A stretch of 64,000 nucleotides of DNA from Alisma plantago-aquatica (GCA_963693085.1 OY856411.1:68003001-68067000); one strand, 5' to 3'; positions 1 to 10,790 are shown, numbered from the stretch's first letter. A program made the numbers and translations. The notes: generated by a model from the sequence alone, not told the origin.

Positions 1-1
1 A

Positions 2-949
2 TCAAGCTCAAGCTCTAGTGATGAAGGAGAATGCCATTTTGCTCTTGTAGCATCAACAAGTGAAGACTCAAGTGAGGTAAATCTAGACTCTTTAGATAAA
101 GAATCTTTAATTGCTGTTATTCATGATATTTGTGCATCTTTTAAGTCTTCTAAAAGGAAAAAGAAAAAGCTTGCTAAAATTGTTGATAATTTGTATGTAG
201 AATTAAATGATCTTGAACATACAAATTCTTGCTTGCTTAATGATAAAAATGATTGTCTTAGCCAAGTAGACTCTCTTAAACTTGAAAATGCTAGTTTGCT
301 TGATAAGATAAAATTTCTAGAAGCTCAACCTTTCATGCCTAGTTCAAATGAAGAGCATACTTTAATTGTTGATTTTCTCATTCATGACATTGATGTTCTT
401 AAATCTAAAAACAAAGACAAAGATTTTGTTTTGCAAGAATTAGAAATAGAAAATACCTCCTTACTTGCTAAAATCAATGGGCATGAATCTTGTTCTAGTT
501 CTACAAATAGAGAGAATGATGTTACTGCTCTTCATATTGATAGAGATTCCTTTTCAACTAAATCTCTTTGCTTAGAAAATGATCTTTTGCATGCTAGAGA
601 AAATATTAATCAATTGTCTTCTACTATTGCTTCTCTTAAGCATGATAATGATAGTTTAAGATCTTCTTTGCAAAGATTCTTAGTTGGTAAAAAGAATCTT
701 AATCAATTCCTAGACCATACTACTAAACAAATTGGTAGACATGGTTTAGGATATGATATTAGTCAAGGGAACAACAAAGATAAAGGACCTCCAATATTCC
801 ATGGAAAATCCTCTAGTTCCAAGACTATGGGCACATGCAATTATTGCAATGATTTTGGTCATTATTCTACTTGTTGTCCTTTTAGGAAAGCACCCAAGAG
901 CAATAGGATTTGGGTTGCTAAGCTAACTCCTCCAGACCCAAAAACATGA
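2..949 (+). CDS. Copia gag protein, C-terminal part, with CCHC zinc knuckle (5' end outside the window)
   Basis: Gag is the structural protein that forms the cytoplasmic virus-like particle and binds element RNA. The frame is open from base 2 to a stop at 947-949, about 315 codons without interruption. The first 60 codons are Ser- and acid-rich, followed by a KKKK-type basic patch. Residues 60-225 are Leu/Asn/Asp-rich with heptad-like spacing, probably a coiled coil. A CX2CX4HX4C knuckle (CNYCNDFGHYSTCC) lies at 836-877. After it the reading runs into IWVAKLTPP, as in plant gag-pol polyproteins just before protease, then stops. No pol follows. The true start is outside the window. The frame is unusually clean compared with the other element genes here. 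Confidence 0.75.
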   Translation, partial: SSSSSSDEGECHFALVASTSEDSSEVNLDSLDKESLIAVIHDICASFKSSKRKKKKLAKIVDNLYVELNDLEHTNSCLLNDKNDCLSQVDSLKLENASLLDKIKFLEAQPFMPSSNEEHTLIVDFLIHDIDVLKSKNKDKDFVLQELEIENTSLLAKINGHESCSSSTNRENDVTALHIDRDSFSTKSLCLENDLLHARENINQLSSTIASLKHDNDSLRSSLQRFLVGKKNLNQFLDHTTKQIGRHGLGYDISQGNNKDKGPPIFHGKSSSSKTMGTCNYCNDFGHYSTCCPFRKAPKSNRIWVAKLTPPDPKT

Positions 950-2520
950 TTGGGGACCATTTCATCTTTCTTCTTGTAGGTACTTGCAAATGGATTAACT
1001 TGAGCTATTTAATTGCAAATTGACTTCTCAAACCACATAAAAGAAGAAAGGTGAGATGTGTAGAGGGCTACAACAAGTGAAAAAATCAATGGTAAGTACA
1101 AAGGTAATGGTTTTATTTCTTGTAACCATTTCTAACTTGTTTTGTCAAGTTAGTGTGCACTATACATATGGTTTTTGAGTCAAAAGTGGTATTTTGTGAT
1201 TCTCTTCACACTCTTGCTCAAAAATTGTTTCTAATGCTTCTATAGTGCATTACTAACTTGATTAGACATGTTTGGATATGGTTTATATTTTAAGCATGCC
1301 TTTAAATATGTTTTTATGATATATATATGCTCTTTGACAGTTGGTCTGTCGGTCGAGTTTTCCCTATTGAAACTCGACCGATTGGCACCAAGAGTATTGC
1401 CAACAGCTGTCATTGATCGAGTTGTCCATGCACAGAACTCGACCGATAACACTGTGCACAGAATACACAGTTGGCTTATTGGATGAGAATTTCTCTCTAA
1501 ACTAGATTTTCTCAACCAATAGCCTTATTCTTTGGCACTCTTTTGGTATCTTTATATATGCATATTGCCATGTTCTAAATTGCCTATCTTGCTTACAACT
1601 CTATCTCTCTAATTGCTCTAAATTGGTATATCTATATCTTGCAATTACTTGCTTTGAGTTGTTTTGCAGGTTTTGATGATGATCTCTTTGGATCTCTTGG
1701 TTGTGTCTTAAATTGCTTCCGTTGTGCTCTAACTTTCTACATCTATCTAGGTGTATATCTTGTGTTGATACAACCTTGAGGTTCATAGGGGTAATCATAT
1801 TATGGTAAGGATGCATATCTAGTGAGTTATATCCTCTCATGCTTCTAAATTTGCATATCTCTTTGTTAGGATATGTCTCTATATCTACTCATAGCTTGCT
1901 TTATCTTGTGTATCTTTTGGTATCTCTTGGTATGATCTAGATCCTACTAGTAGTCCTAACTTGTGATATCATCTACTAGTAGTTCACATACATGTAGTTC
2001 TAACCCTGTAAAATAATTGGTATCTTTACTCATCTATATGCTATGCTTGTATCTTGTCTTTTACATGCTCAAGATTGTTCCTTGAATTGCATATCTACTA
2101 TCTTGAGTTGCTTGCATAACATTGTGATGCAGGGCACATAGAGCTACATTATATGTAGAAATTGGAGTTTTTTTTATTTTATGCAGCTTTTTCTCTAGTT
2201 TCATTTTTTTGGTGCAAGACTAGTGTTTTTCATGTGGAAATGACCTTCTAAGAAAGACTCATTGCTTGGCCATGAGCTCTGATGGTTTTTGGTCAAATTC
2301 CATCATCTTGAGGGTCAAAATTGTGATTTATTGTTTTTCTTTAGCACTTTATCTTGCATTTTTGGGTTGTTCAAGTATATGCTTTAACTTGCTTTTCTTT
2401 CTATGCTTGGAAAAGACCCTAATTGTGCTCTTCTACTCTCCTTAAATATATTTATGTTATCTCCTTTCTTTTTAACAAAGTGATGTTTCTTATTTCTTCA
2501 TAACCCCACTTTTTGAAATG
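950..2520 (+). other. Non-coding interior of the gag-only Copia element
   Basis: No ORF with recognisable similarity is present. The segment is T-rich, with repeated TATCTT/TATATC wording, and contains two inverted-repeat motifs (1345-1450) that match the hairpins of the element's own LTR. Confidence 0.5.
1345..1455. repeat. Two hairpin motifs, CGGTCGAGTTT/AAACTCGACCG type
   Basis: The first hairpin pairs CGGTCGAGTTT with AAACTCGACCG across a loop of about 9 nt. The second is weaker (ATCGAGTT against AACTCGACCGAT). Both match the motif tandemly repeated in the LTR at 3225-3455 although they lie about 1.4 kb upstream of it. Confidence 0.7.
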
Positions 2521-2770
2521 ACAAAGGGGGAGAAAGGTATGTCTTCTTTTAAAAAGAGGAAGAAGGCATGTCTTACATGAAGAGGAGAAGCATGTTCATG
2601 TAAAGGGAGAAGGTAAAGGGGAGAAGACATATATGTGTAGAACATATATGAGTAGAAGACATAGTATTCTGTAAATGTTATGAAAGCTAACCATGCAGAA
2701 GAAATATCATCAATTGAGGGGGAGTATGAAAACTCCATCTGCATCAATTGAGGGGAGCATATGAACTCCA
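2520..2770 (+). other. Cluster of polypurine tracts upstream of the 3' LTR
   Basis: At least six G/A runs such as AAAGGGGGAGAAAGG, AAAGAGGAAGAAGG, AAAGGGGAGAAG and TTGAGGGGGAGT occur within 250 bp. A polypurine tract primes plus-strand DNA synthesis; repeated tracts before the 3' LTR are a described Sirevirus feature. The functional tract is probably the one directly abutting the LTR at 2855-2867. Confidence 0.6.
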
Positions 2771-3224
2771 TTCTATTGAAACCCCTAGGTTTCTTCGAAG
2801 GTATGAATTTCCTTAAATGCTTTCAATACATTTATGGAATGGTTTGTCATCTTCAAAAAATGGAAAGTGTTGACTCAAGGTCAATTAGGTCAATGTTGAC
2901 TCACGTCTAAATTGACTAAACCCGTGTTTTGATGATGACTAACCATTCCACATATTGGTGTCTAATGCTTCTACTTGAGTACTTTCAGATTATGTATAGA
3001 CACACTCCAATTGCCCTAACTTGCACATCTCAAATTGGAGAAGAGACAAGTCAAAGTCATACAAGTGCACGTTTTTGTAATATGATGTATATCCATTAGA
3101 ATCATGTTGTAAATCACTTGTAATGATTGTATGACTTGTAATTAAGCTTAGAAAAATATCAGGAGCACTTAGATTGATTATTAGAGCACTTTTAATGCAA
3201 CTTCAAAAATCCGTTACAGGAACT

Positions 3225-3455
3225 TGGTCGGTACAGTTTCACACCCTGAAACTCGACCGATCAAACCTTGATCGATTTTCTGAAGATTGCATCGGTCGAG
3301 TTTTGCACTCACAGAACTCGACCGATTGGGTAGTGGGCCATTTCTTATTGAAGTGGTCGGTCAAGTTTCCTCAGGACAAACTCGACCGATCCCTTGAACA
3401 TCGGTTTGCCTGCTACTTGATTGCTCGAGTTACACCCATTAAAATTCGACCGAAT
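3225..3455. repeat. Array of four ~33-nt hairpins, period about 64 bp, in U3 of the LTR
   Basis: Each unit pairs a CGGTCGAGTTT-like left arm with an AAACTCGACCG-like right arm across a loop of about 10-14 nt. Units begin near 3227, 3291, 3356 and 3420. The array ends about 140 bp upstream of the TATA box, so it lies in the putative U3 enhancer region. Confidence 0.75.
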
Positions 3456-3590
3456 GCACTGTACGGAAAAGTGCAGACAAGTGTTTCTAGCCATTATGGA
3501 GTTGCAAAAAGTGAAAATAGATCTGTTGCAAGACTCAAAATGGCTAGTTTTTGTTCACAAGTGTTCCCAAAGGCTAAGAGGCATTCCCAG

Positions 3591-3600
3591 CTATAAATAG
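3591..3600 (+). promoter_or_regulatory. TATA box of the Copia LTR promoter
   Basis: CTATAAATAG is the only strong TATA motif in this LTR and is conserved at the matching place in the solo LTR (62398-62407). Confidence 0.6.
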
Positions 3601-4690
3601 GACCCCTTGGGCTTCATTCTAAGGTTGAGCATTCATTGCAAACTCCTTGTGAGGTTCCTATTCTATAGTTGAGTGTTTCCTACAGCCTCCTCTCTCTCTC
3701 TAAGCTGAATCACTTGCTACATCCATTAGAGTGAGTAGGAGATTTGTAAGAGAGCTAGTCTTATATTTATATCTTGTGAGGCTCTCACTTCCACCACCTC
3801 CCCATCTCTCATTTGTAACCATGAAGATGAAGGTTCTCTCTCTTGTCCAAGAGAGGTGAAGAAGAACAAGGGAAGGAGTCCCTTGGTGAAGATCAAGGCC
3901 GAAGACTTGGAGATAGAGTGGGTAAGCCCTTGGAGAAGGAAGAAGACTCAAGTTCAAGTGCGTAAGTCCTTGGTGGAAAGCTTCTCCGAGTGAAGGTGAA
4001 GTCAAAGGCAGAAGATCCAAGAAGAGTGGGTAATTCCTACAAGGCCGAAGACTTGTGCAAGAGTGGGTAAGTCCTTGGAGAAGGCCGAAGACTCTTGCAA
4101 AGTGGGTAAGTCCTTGGTAAGGTTGAAGACTCTTTTGTATTGGATAGATAAGTCCTTTGTTGTTCATGCATTGTATGTCTTATGAATGAATATAAGAGTG
4201 CAATTGTTTGAAGTCCTAGAGGTTGACCTCTCTAGGCAAGTGGACTGACACACTTCTAGTTTGAAGTGTGGAACCACTCTAAATAGCTTGTCTAATTGGT
4301 TCATGTTCAATCTCTCTTATCCTTTCTATGCATGATTTAGTTGCACTCAAATTACCTATTTAGCAACCTTATCTTGTCATATATTTTGAAGGTTTAATGA
4401 GTTTTGTTTAAGTGCTTTCAGCTCTATTCACCCCCCTCTAGAGCATCTAATCACCCATCTAGGATCCAACACTCATGGTTCTTCAAGCTTAGAGCATCGC
4501 CCAAGTGATCCAGACTACTGGGCACTAAGATTGGTAAACTCCTTTTGGTGTTGCCCAAGTGTGTCGAACTCGATTCTTAACCCATGCAGAGACCTTTTGG
4601 CGCTGCCAATTTGGAAAGACAATTGGTAAACTCCTTTTACCCTTTTTTTGGTTTTGTTGTTGTTTATTCACCCCATCAATATGGATTCCC

Positions 4691-5742
4691 TGTTAGATAT
4701 GTGATTACTGTAATCGCTAATTACTGTAGAAGCTCGTTACTATAGCGAGGTTATTGTAGTAATCACTTATTTAGCATGGGTTAAGCAATGTAGTGCAATT
4801 ACATGTGAGAATGTAGTGTTGTTTCTAGTGCAAATGGAAAAGAAGTTTTATCCCATATTGCTCACTCCTAGAACTTTTGTGGTCCTCATATGTAGGATCA
4901 CATGGGGCACTAGTGTCCAAAGGAGTCCTAGGAGGGAGGTATGCTCACCTCCTTGGTGGGTGGGATTGCCACATCACAACGCACACACGCACACGCGTGC
5001 CACGCCTCGCCTGGCTGGGCTCGGGCTCGGGCTCGGGCTTGTGGATTGTGGACAATGTCTTCCGTCTTCTTTTTGTACTAGGATACAACTAAGTAATTAA
5101 TTACTCGTGTAATTAATTGTTTATTTCTTATTCAGATTGTTTAATCCTAATTAGAAAGTGTTTCTCTCTACGGATTATTCTGTATTATGTACAAGAGCAA
5201 CCGAGTGTTTGCGTCTTACTAGGAATAGGATTAGGGACGTGTGTGGCTATATATACGCATCCGGTCATTAGGGTTAAACACACTGAAAATAGTCTTGTGT
5301 CGTCATGTGTTTTGAGAGCCCTAATCCAGAGTGCGAGAGCTTTCGTCCTAGAGTCGCTTCGTGGAGTCGTTCTCCTATGCGAAGTGCGACTTCTCCTCCC
5401 CTTCACTGAAATGCAACTGTCAGGTGGTGGTTCCTGCGGTTTCTGTGCTGCACTGGTGGTGGTGCAACGTGACTACGTCAAGCGCGAGCAAGATGAGTCG
5501 GCTCCAGGTTTGTGCCGGATCGATACTGGGAGAACGGTGCCTATCCGTGAGGATTGTCGGGCACTGATTTCTTAAAGTAACACGTTTGTTTCTCAACGAA
5601 CGATCTGGTTTGCGAATCTAACTCCTATTTTCTGTTCTCCTTCTTTGTTTGTTCTTCACTTCTTGTTTTGGATCTGCCTGAATTGTTAATTACATTACAT
5701 ATGTCGCTGTTGCATGAACGACTATAACAAATATTAACAACA
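4691..5742 (+). repeat. 5' LTR of the split Copia element (1052 bp)
   Basis: It aligns along its full length with 26906-27983. The first 90 bp contain spaced TTACTGTA-like repeats and the inverted pair GTGATTACT/AGTAATCAC. A TATA box (CTATATATAC) lies at 5247-5256. A short GGGCTC hexamer run occurs near 5021-5040. Confidence 0.9.
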
Positions 5743-5777
5743 GTCTTAAAGAAATCATTTTCTGTCGTTAATTAACA

Positions 5778-6875
5778 ATGGCCGGTCAGGGTGGTTCGGG
5801 ATGTAAATTTGATACAACCAATATGCCTGAAAAATTTACTGGTACCAACTTTGCCCGTTGGTAGAGTCGGATGGAAATTTTGCTGAATATTCCGGGTTAT
5901 GATCAGTATTTAGTTGAAACTAAACCTGTATATGATGAAACAATTCCTGATAATGCAAACATTATTGCTAATTAGAAGAAGGGTGATAAAACATTCCGCG
6001 GTTTGATTCTGTTTGGTTTAAATAACAAATTGTGTGATTCTTACTCAAAGCTGCCAGTCACTACGTCCAAGGTTTTATGGGAATTGTTAATTAAGAATTT
6101 TAGCACTGAAAATCAAGGTGTTGAAAAATACTGCGTGTCTAAATTTCTTAAGTTTCAGATGGTTGATGGTAAGTCAGTTTCTAATCAAACACATGATCTA
6201 CAACTCCTAGTTCATGAACTCTCAGATGCTAGGATGGTATTGCCTAAGAAGTTTGTTGTTATGTCTATCTTAGAAAAATTCCCTAAGTCTTGGGAATCGT
6301 TTGGTATGTCTCTAAAGAATCACAAAGGGACACACACCATGGATGAACTAATGATGGATATTAACATACAAGAAGAACACTTAAAGGAGAAAGGGGTCAA
6401 GGTGCCTACTGATGTAAATCCAACTGTTAATCTTACTTCTACAAAAAACACCAAAGATAAGAAATCTAAGAATGCACATAAACCCAAGGCAAAGATCCAA
6501 AAGAAACCGAAGAACATACCTTGTTGGACACGTGGACAGGTTGGCCACTGGAACAAGGATTGTCCTACTAAGAAGGCAAAGAAAGCTATCACATCTACAA
6601 CTGAGGAGGCTGTGGTCATAATGATGACTACATCCTTGAACCTGAATGATGGGTACGTGTCTATTAAACCTGAAATCCTTTCTATTTTTGAACCACTTTA
6701 TTGGATAATTTACACTGGGGCTAATGTACATGTGTGTGTTGATCAATCCCTATTTGTGTCTTATCAGGCCTCTCAAGGTCAGTCTGTGACTTCGGGCAAT
6801 TCCAGCTCTACAGAAGTCAAAGGCGAAGGATGGGTGGACTTGAAATTCCCTTTCGGGGAAGGTTTTGACTCTTAA
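5778..6875 (+). pseudogene. Copia gag plus start of protease, decayed
   Basis: The reading starts at ATG 5778 (MAGQGGSG...) and shows the plant Copia gag (UBN2-type) pattern, then the gag-protease junction. It has in-frame TAG stops at 5862-5864 and 5973-5975. The CCHC knuckle has lost its second Cys (CWTRGQVGHWNKDC; Arg codon at 6531-6533), and the protease signature D-T-G reads Y-T-G (codon 6711-6713), so the catalytic Asp is gone. A frameshift near 6860 ends the frame; the protein continues in the next frame at 6865. Inactive. Confidence 0.88.
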
Positions 6876-7304
6876 CAGGGTCAGACATGTTCCAACCATT
6901 CGACGCAATATCCTTAGTGGTGTCATATTAGTTAGAGAAGGTTATAAAATAGACTGTAAATGTAATAAGGCTATTATTACACGCCTTTTTGATTCTTTGT
7001 TTTTTGTCAAGGGGTACTTATGTGATGTGGAGAACTTGTTTAAGATTCATGTTGAACCTGTTTCAAATTATGTTTTAAATTTGATTGATTATAGTTCTGT
7101 TTGCATGAATCTTGTTTCATTCGATGTATGGCATTCACGTTTGGGACATGTTAATGTTTCCTCAATGAAGCATATGATTAATCTAAATTTGATCCCTAAG
7201 TCTGAAATTAGCAACAATAAATGTGAAATCTGTGTACAAGCTAAATTGCCTAGGAAGCCTTTTCATTCTGTGAATAGGAATTTGGAAATTTTGGATTTAG
7301 TTCA
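6865..7304 (+). pseudogene. Copia protease C-terminus and GAG pre-integrase domain, interrupted by insertion
   Basis: This continues the previous gene after a one-base shift: RVRHVPTIRRNILSG is the usual end of Copia protease, and WHSRLGHVNVSSMKHM plus CEICVQAKLPRKPF is the pre-integrase zinc-binding region (H...H...C...C). The reading reaches LDLVH, just before the first catalytic Asp of integrase, and is cut by the LTR of the nested Gypsy element. It resumes at 23892. Confidence 0.88.
7300..7304. repeat. Left target-site duplication GTTCA of the Athila-type insertion
   Basis: GTTCA directly precedes the left LTR and is repeated directly after the right LTR at 23887-23891. This fixes both ends of the insertion. 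Confidence 0.95.
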
Positions 7305-8950
7305 TGATGGAGTTTTGCAACGCCACTAAAAATCCTAGAGATGATGAATCTCTAAGTTTAGCCTTGCTTGTACTATGGTAAGATCTCCACCCACGTGTGC
7401 TGAAACACGCGGAAGTCTTATCGTAGTATAGTTTAAGGGTCAGATCCACGGGACAATGGTCTTGCTTAGAGTTTAACAAGATGGAAAACGTTTTAGTCAT
7501 ACTTAACTACTTAACAGTTGATATTTAGATCAAAAGTTTGATTTGGTTGTTTAAGCTAGGTGCGAGGAAAGTAAAAGAAAGGAAGTGGAAATTAAGGTTG
7601 TAAACAATGATTAAAAGCCACTAGGATGTTATCGGGTTTCGCGCCACTACACATGGATCAAAGCATGCAACATAATAAAACAACCTGCAAAGAGAATCTA
7701 ATCAGCTAGTATCTTTGTAGACTTAGTTTCCTTTCGGATAACTAACTACGAGAAGCATGGAGTATTGCAACGCCAGCCATCCCATAACGAATGGTCACTT
7801 ACTTTGCATTACTCTTTCATGAAGTGTGTTCCTCGGCCTTACCAAGGTTGTACTTTCATACGTCAACTGGTTCCATTTCATAGTATGAAAGTGCAACGAT
7901 GGGAGTGAGTTTACTCCACTCATTAAAATACTCCTAGATACCGAGACAGACATATGGTGACTACATACATCCAAAACCAACATTCAATCGATATTCAGAT
8001 CTAAGAGTACAAACGTAGGCAATTCATACTGATAGACAATAGGTAATACAAGTTGATGATCAAGCAACAAGCATTCATTAAACGATTGATGTTGAACCGA
8101 AAAGAAGAGTATCTCTATTGCAAACGGTTGAATTACATTGCATGGAATGAAAACATGGGTAGCAGGGCTACTCCCCGCACCCTAGTGAATGGGACTACTC
8201 GCTCATATCAAAGACAAAGAAGGAGGCAAGAAGAGAGAGAAGGAACGTCATCTCCACAGAGGAGGGAAGGTTGAACCCTTGGTGAAGAGAGCAACGATCT
8301 TCACACTTCGTGACTGCTTTGATGATGGATCTTCTCTTCCCACCTTCTTTGTTGTTGAGAGAGAAGGTAGCTTGATGATGGAATGTGGATCTCAAACCGG
8401 CAGCCTTGGGGCGATGGATGAAGTATGGAAATGCTTTGGAACTGGAGAGGCAGCCTTTAGGCGTCTAAGAGCTCCCTAATGAGGACCCCTTTGGGTCATA
8501 TTTATAGGTTTAAGTGGAGCCCAAACGGTCTTGAACCCGTTTGGGTGCTGAACTCGTTTGGGCATTGAACTCGTTTGGGCGCTGAACCCGTTTGGGCGCT
8601 GAAGTCGTTTGGGCGCTGAACCCATTTGGGCGCTGGACCCGTTTGGGCACTGAACTCGTTTGGGCGCTGAACCCGTTTGGGCGCTGGACCCGTTTGGGCA
8701 CTGAACCCGTTTGGGTTTAAGTGGTCTTGGGGTTGTTTGGGTTTGAACGGTCTTGGGACCGTTTGGGCTTGAACGGTCTTGTAATTTCTTTTTTTTTGTA
8801 TTTTTCTGCAAGGATAAAGAAGAGAAAAGTTAATCTATTGATGTGTCAGCAATAAGGTAAAGAGTTATGATTCTATCTAATTTATCTAAGAAAGAGTATG
8901 AAAAATAAGGGAAAACCAATAAAATAACATCACAAAGTGAGAGGTTATCA
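7305..8950 (-). repeat. 3' LTR of the Athila-type element (1646 bp)
   Basis: On the plus strand it runs TGATGGAG...GGTTATCA. It abuts a polypurine tract at 8951-8963 on its 5' side. It contains a 17-bp tandem array (8533-8715) immediately upstream of the TATA box (CCTATAAATA, minus strand, 8508-8499). Confidence 0.93.
8533..8715. repeat. 17-bp tandem repeat in the 3' LTR, 11 units
   Basis: The unit is GAACCCGTTTGGGCGCT with small changes. The array ends about 25 bp from the TATA box, so it sits where an enhancer would. The other LTR has 15 units (23371-23621). Confidence 0.9.
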
Positions 8951-8963
8951 CCCCCCTAACTTA
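8951..8963 (-). promoter_or_regulatory. Polypurine tract of the Athila-type element
   Basis: On the minus strand TAAGTTAGGGGGG directly precedes the LTR start TGATAACC, the correct position for plus-strand priming. Confidence 0.8.
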
Positions 8964-10092
8964 GAGTCTAGCTTGTCCTCAAGTTAGATAGAGCTAAGGC
9001 ATGCAGTGGCGAGGCGATTTTATTTAGTTAGGGTTTCCATACTCTTGTTTCAATTCTCAACTTGAGTTCTCCTCAAATCGTATCGGATCTTATTGCTTGC
9101 CTTGACTCTTTCAAGTTTTTAAGAGATGCATGGGTCTCAAGTTCCTTCCATATCTCGTAGCTTGCATTGGGACCACTTTTATTTTGTGCATGTTGTTGAC
9201 TCTAATCAGCTTTATACCTCTCTGAATAACCTATCGGTAACTAGAGCGGGTATGAGGGTTGGCTAAAGGCTTAAAGTGTAACTCTCCCTTTTTGTGGGAG
9301 AGGGCTTATCTATGCTTGTAGAGACTCACTACCGGGCACGACACATCTGCCTTCATGAGGGCAGCTGAATGTACCAGTCGGGTGAGCTCTTTATCAGCCT
9401 TTTCTTATATTTGGCGACCTTAGGATCCCACTACCGGGCACGACACATCTGCCTTCATGAGGGCAGCTGAATGTACCGGATGGGTGAGACCTTTATTGGC
9501 TCTTCTTATAAGTCCTTATGCATGGCACAACTCTCATGTTTTTATTCAACACTCTGGCTTTTATTCGAAAAACTCACAGCCTTGGGATTTGGGGATTATT
9601 TTGGAATTTATTTTGGGCGGCCAAGCCTCTTTTATTTGAAGAGAGAAAAGTTGTTCTTAGAGTTTTTCAACATGCACTTATTGTGTGGTCCACTTGCAAG
9701 ACTTCTTAATTCGGAAGTTGCCTGATACCCCTCTCGTCTTTGAGAGCTCGTCTTATTTGCCATGATATTGACCTGTGGAGAGTCAGATATAGAAGTGAAA
9801 CAAAAGCATAAAAACCAAAAGTGAAGGTGATTTATTAGTTCGCCATTACATGCCTATATGCTAATCTTATTATTGCTTTTTGAAGACAAATTGGATTCTA
9901 AGTTAGCTGGGGATGTCCTTTCAAAAAGGAGTGTTATTTATTATGCACAAGATTTATTTTAACTTGGATAATACTAATAAGAAAGTCTAAATGTAAAGAT
10001 AAAAGGAAAAGAAAAGAGAGTTTTATTCAGGGGAAAAAAGTATGAAAGAAAGAGAGAGTTGAGGGAAAATTGTACCTCGCCCTTGTCAAATG
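8964..10092 (-). other. Non-coding segment between two polypurine tracts
   Basis: No supported ORF. It contains a 49-bp direct repeat (9327-9375 and 9429-9477). Confidence 0.5.
9327..9477. repeat. 49-bp direct repeat, period 102 bp, with an internal short stem
   Basis: Both copies begin CACTACCGGGCACGACACAT and end GCTGAATGTACC without mismatch, and contain CTGCC TTCATGA GGGCAG, a small stem-loop. Confidence 0.8.
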
Positions 10093-10107
10093 TACTCCCC
10101 CCTAACT
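10093..10107 (-). promoter_or_regulatory. Second, internal polypurine tract
   Basis: On the minus strand TAAGTTAGGGGGGAG lies about 65 bp after the end of the last ORF. It repeats the tract at 8951-8963, including the preceding TGAGGACA, 1.14 kb earlier in the element's direction. Confidence 0.55.
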
Positions 10108-10170
10108 TATCCTTCACTCTGTCCTCAGAGTGTCAGAGTGATAGGTTGAGAAGTGTATTGACAAGGGCAT

Positions 10171-10766
10171 TTAGGCTTCTGTGAGTCCTTTATTTGCCCC
10201 ATGAGTTCTGAGTAGATTGGCTGCGAACTTTCCACAGAGAGCGTGGTAATCTACGGCTGTCATATCCTCTACTGGTTTGTGAAGGGCCACGATGGTGTAC
10301 ATCCAGAAGAGGGTGTGGAAGCCGCAGTCATTGGATTCGCGAATTTGATGGGGGCACTTGTGGCTGAAGGTTGGGGGTTTGAAGTGTTCTTTACCATAAG
10401 CCCGTGTGTGTTGGCTTAAGAGATCATGTAGTTTGTCAGCACACTCCTTTGCTACTTCCTCCGTTGGCGTCCTTGGTGCCGTAGTATACTCTTTCTGGTC
10501 TGGATCATACTGACTGTGGAACTGTTATAAATTGTTGTTGTTCCATCGTGCAGGTTGGTTGCCAGTAGCATCCAATGCTCTTGATGAAGGAAAGGAAGCA
10601 TGATGAATTTCAGAGTTGTGTGTTGGAGGTAGGATATGAGTGCCTCCAGCGTTCCAAAATGCTTCAGACCTAAGAGATCGTCCTTCATGTAAGCAGACGC
10701 CATGTAGACCAAGTGATGATTCCGGCCGAGTAAGTATTGATAAGTGGTCATCACACTTACGGACAT
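10171..10766 (-). pseudogene. C48 (Ulp1/SUMO-protease-like) cysteine peptidase domain 2, one frameshift
   Basis: The Ulp1 family cleaves SUMO precursors and SUMO conjugates with a His-Asp/Asn-Cys triad and an oxyanion Gln. Here EHWMLLATNL gives the His (codon 10575-10577). Asn in IYNSS lies 17 residues later, the same spacing as His514-Asp531 in yeast Ulp1. HQIRESNDCGFHTLF gives the Gln and the Cys (codon 10324-10326). A one-base shift near 10510 separates the His and Cys halves; the second half ends at the stop at 10171-10173. It shares its frame with the upstream segment and with domain 1. Assignment rests on motif and spacing only. The copy is broken, but its catalytic residues are preserved. 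Confidence 0.72.
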
Positions 10767-10790
10767 AGAACCTTTGATTTGTACAGTCTC

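Larger units (their letters stand above)
1..4471 (+). mobile_element. 3' portion of a gag-only Copia (Sirevirus-like) LTR retrotransposon
   Basis: From left to right it shows a gag ORF with a CCHC knuckle, about 1.9 kb without coding potential, a zone of repeated polypurine tracts, a terminal polypurine tract (about 2855-2867) and a TG...CA LTR (2868-4471). No protease, integrase or reverse transcriptase can be found between gag and the LTR, so pol has been lost and the copy is non-autonomous. Many polypurine tracts before the 3' LTR and palindromic motifs in the LTR are known Sirevirus traits; the lineage call is inference. The 5' LTR lies outside the window, so the target duplication (expected to match CTCAT at 4472-4476) cannot be checked. 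Confidence 0.75.
2868..4471 (+). repeat. 3' LTR of the gag-only Copia element (1604 bp)
   Basis: It starts TGTTGACTC and ends GATCCAACA, and is nearly identical along its length to the solo LTR at 61675-63282, which fixes both borders. It holds four hairpins (3225-3455), a TATA box (CTATAAATAG, 3591-3600), and a downstream region with repeated 'aaggccgaagact ... gtgggtaagtcc' units at about 3890-4150. The flanking pentamers GAAAG and CTCAT differ, as expected for one end of a full element rather than a solo LTR. Confidence 0.9.

Noticed and set aside
3700..4167. 155-codon minus-strand ORF in the Copia LTR
   Set aside because: Antisense of the repeated gtgggtaagtccttgg units downstream of the TATA box; a repeat artefact.
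8476..8811. Minus-strand ORFs with PNGSAQ/RVQRPNGF repeats in both Athila LTRs
   Set aside because: Products of the 17-bp tandem DNA repeat read in all frames; lies upstream of the LTR TATA box, so not a coding region.
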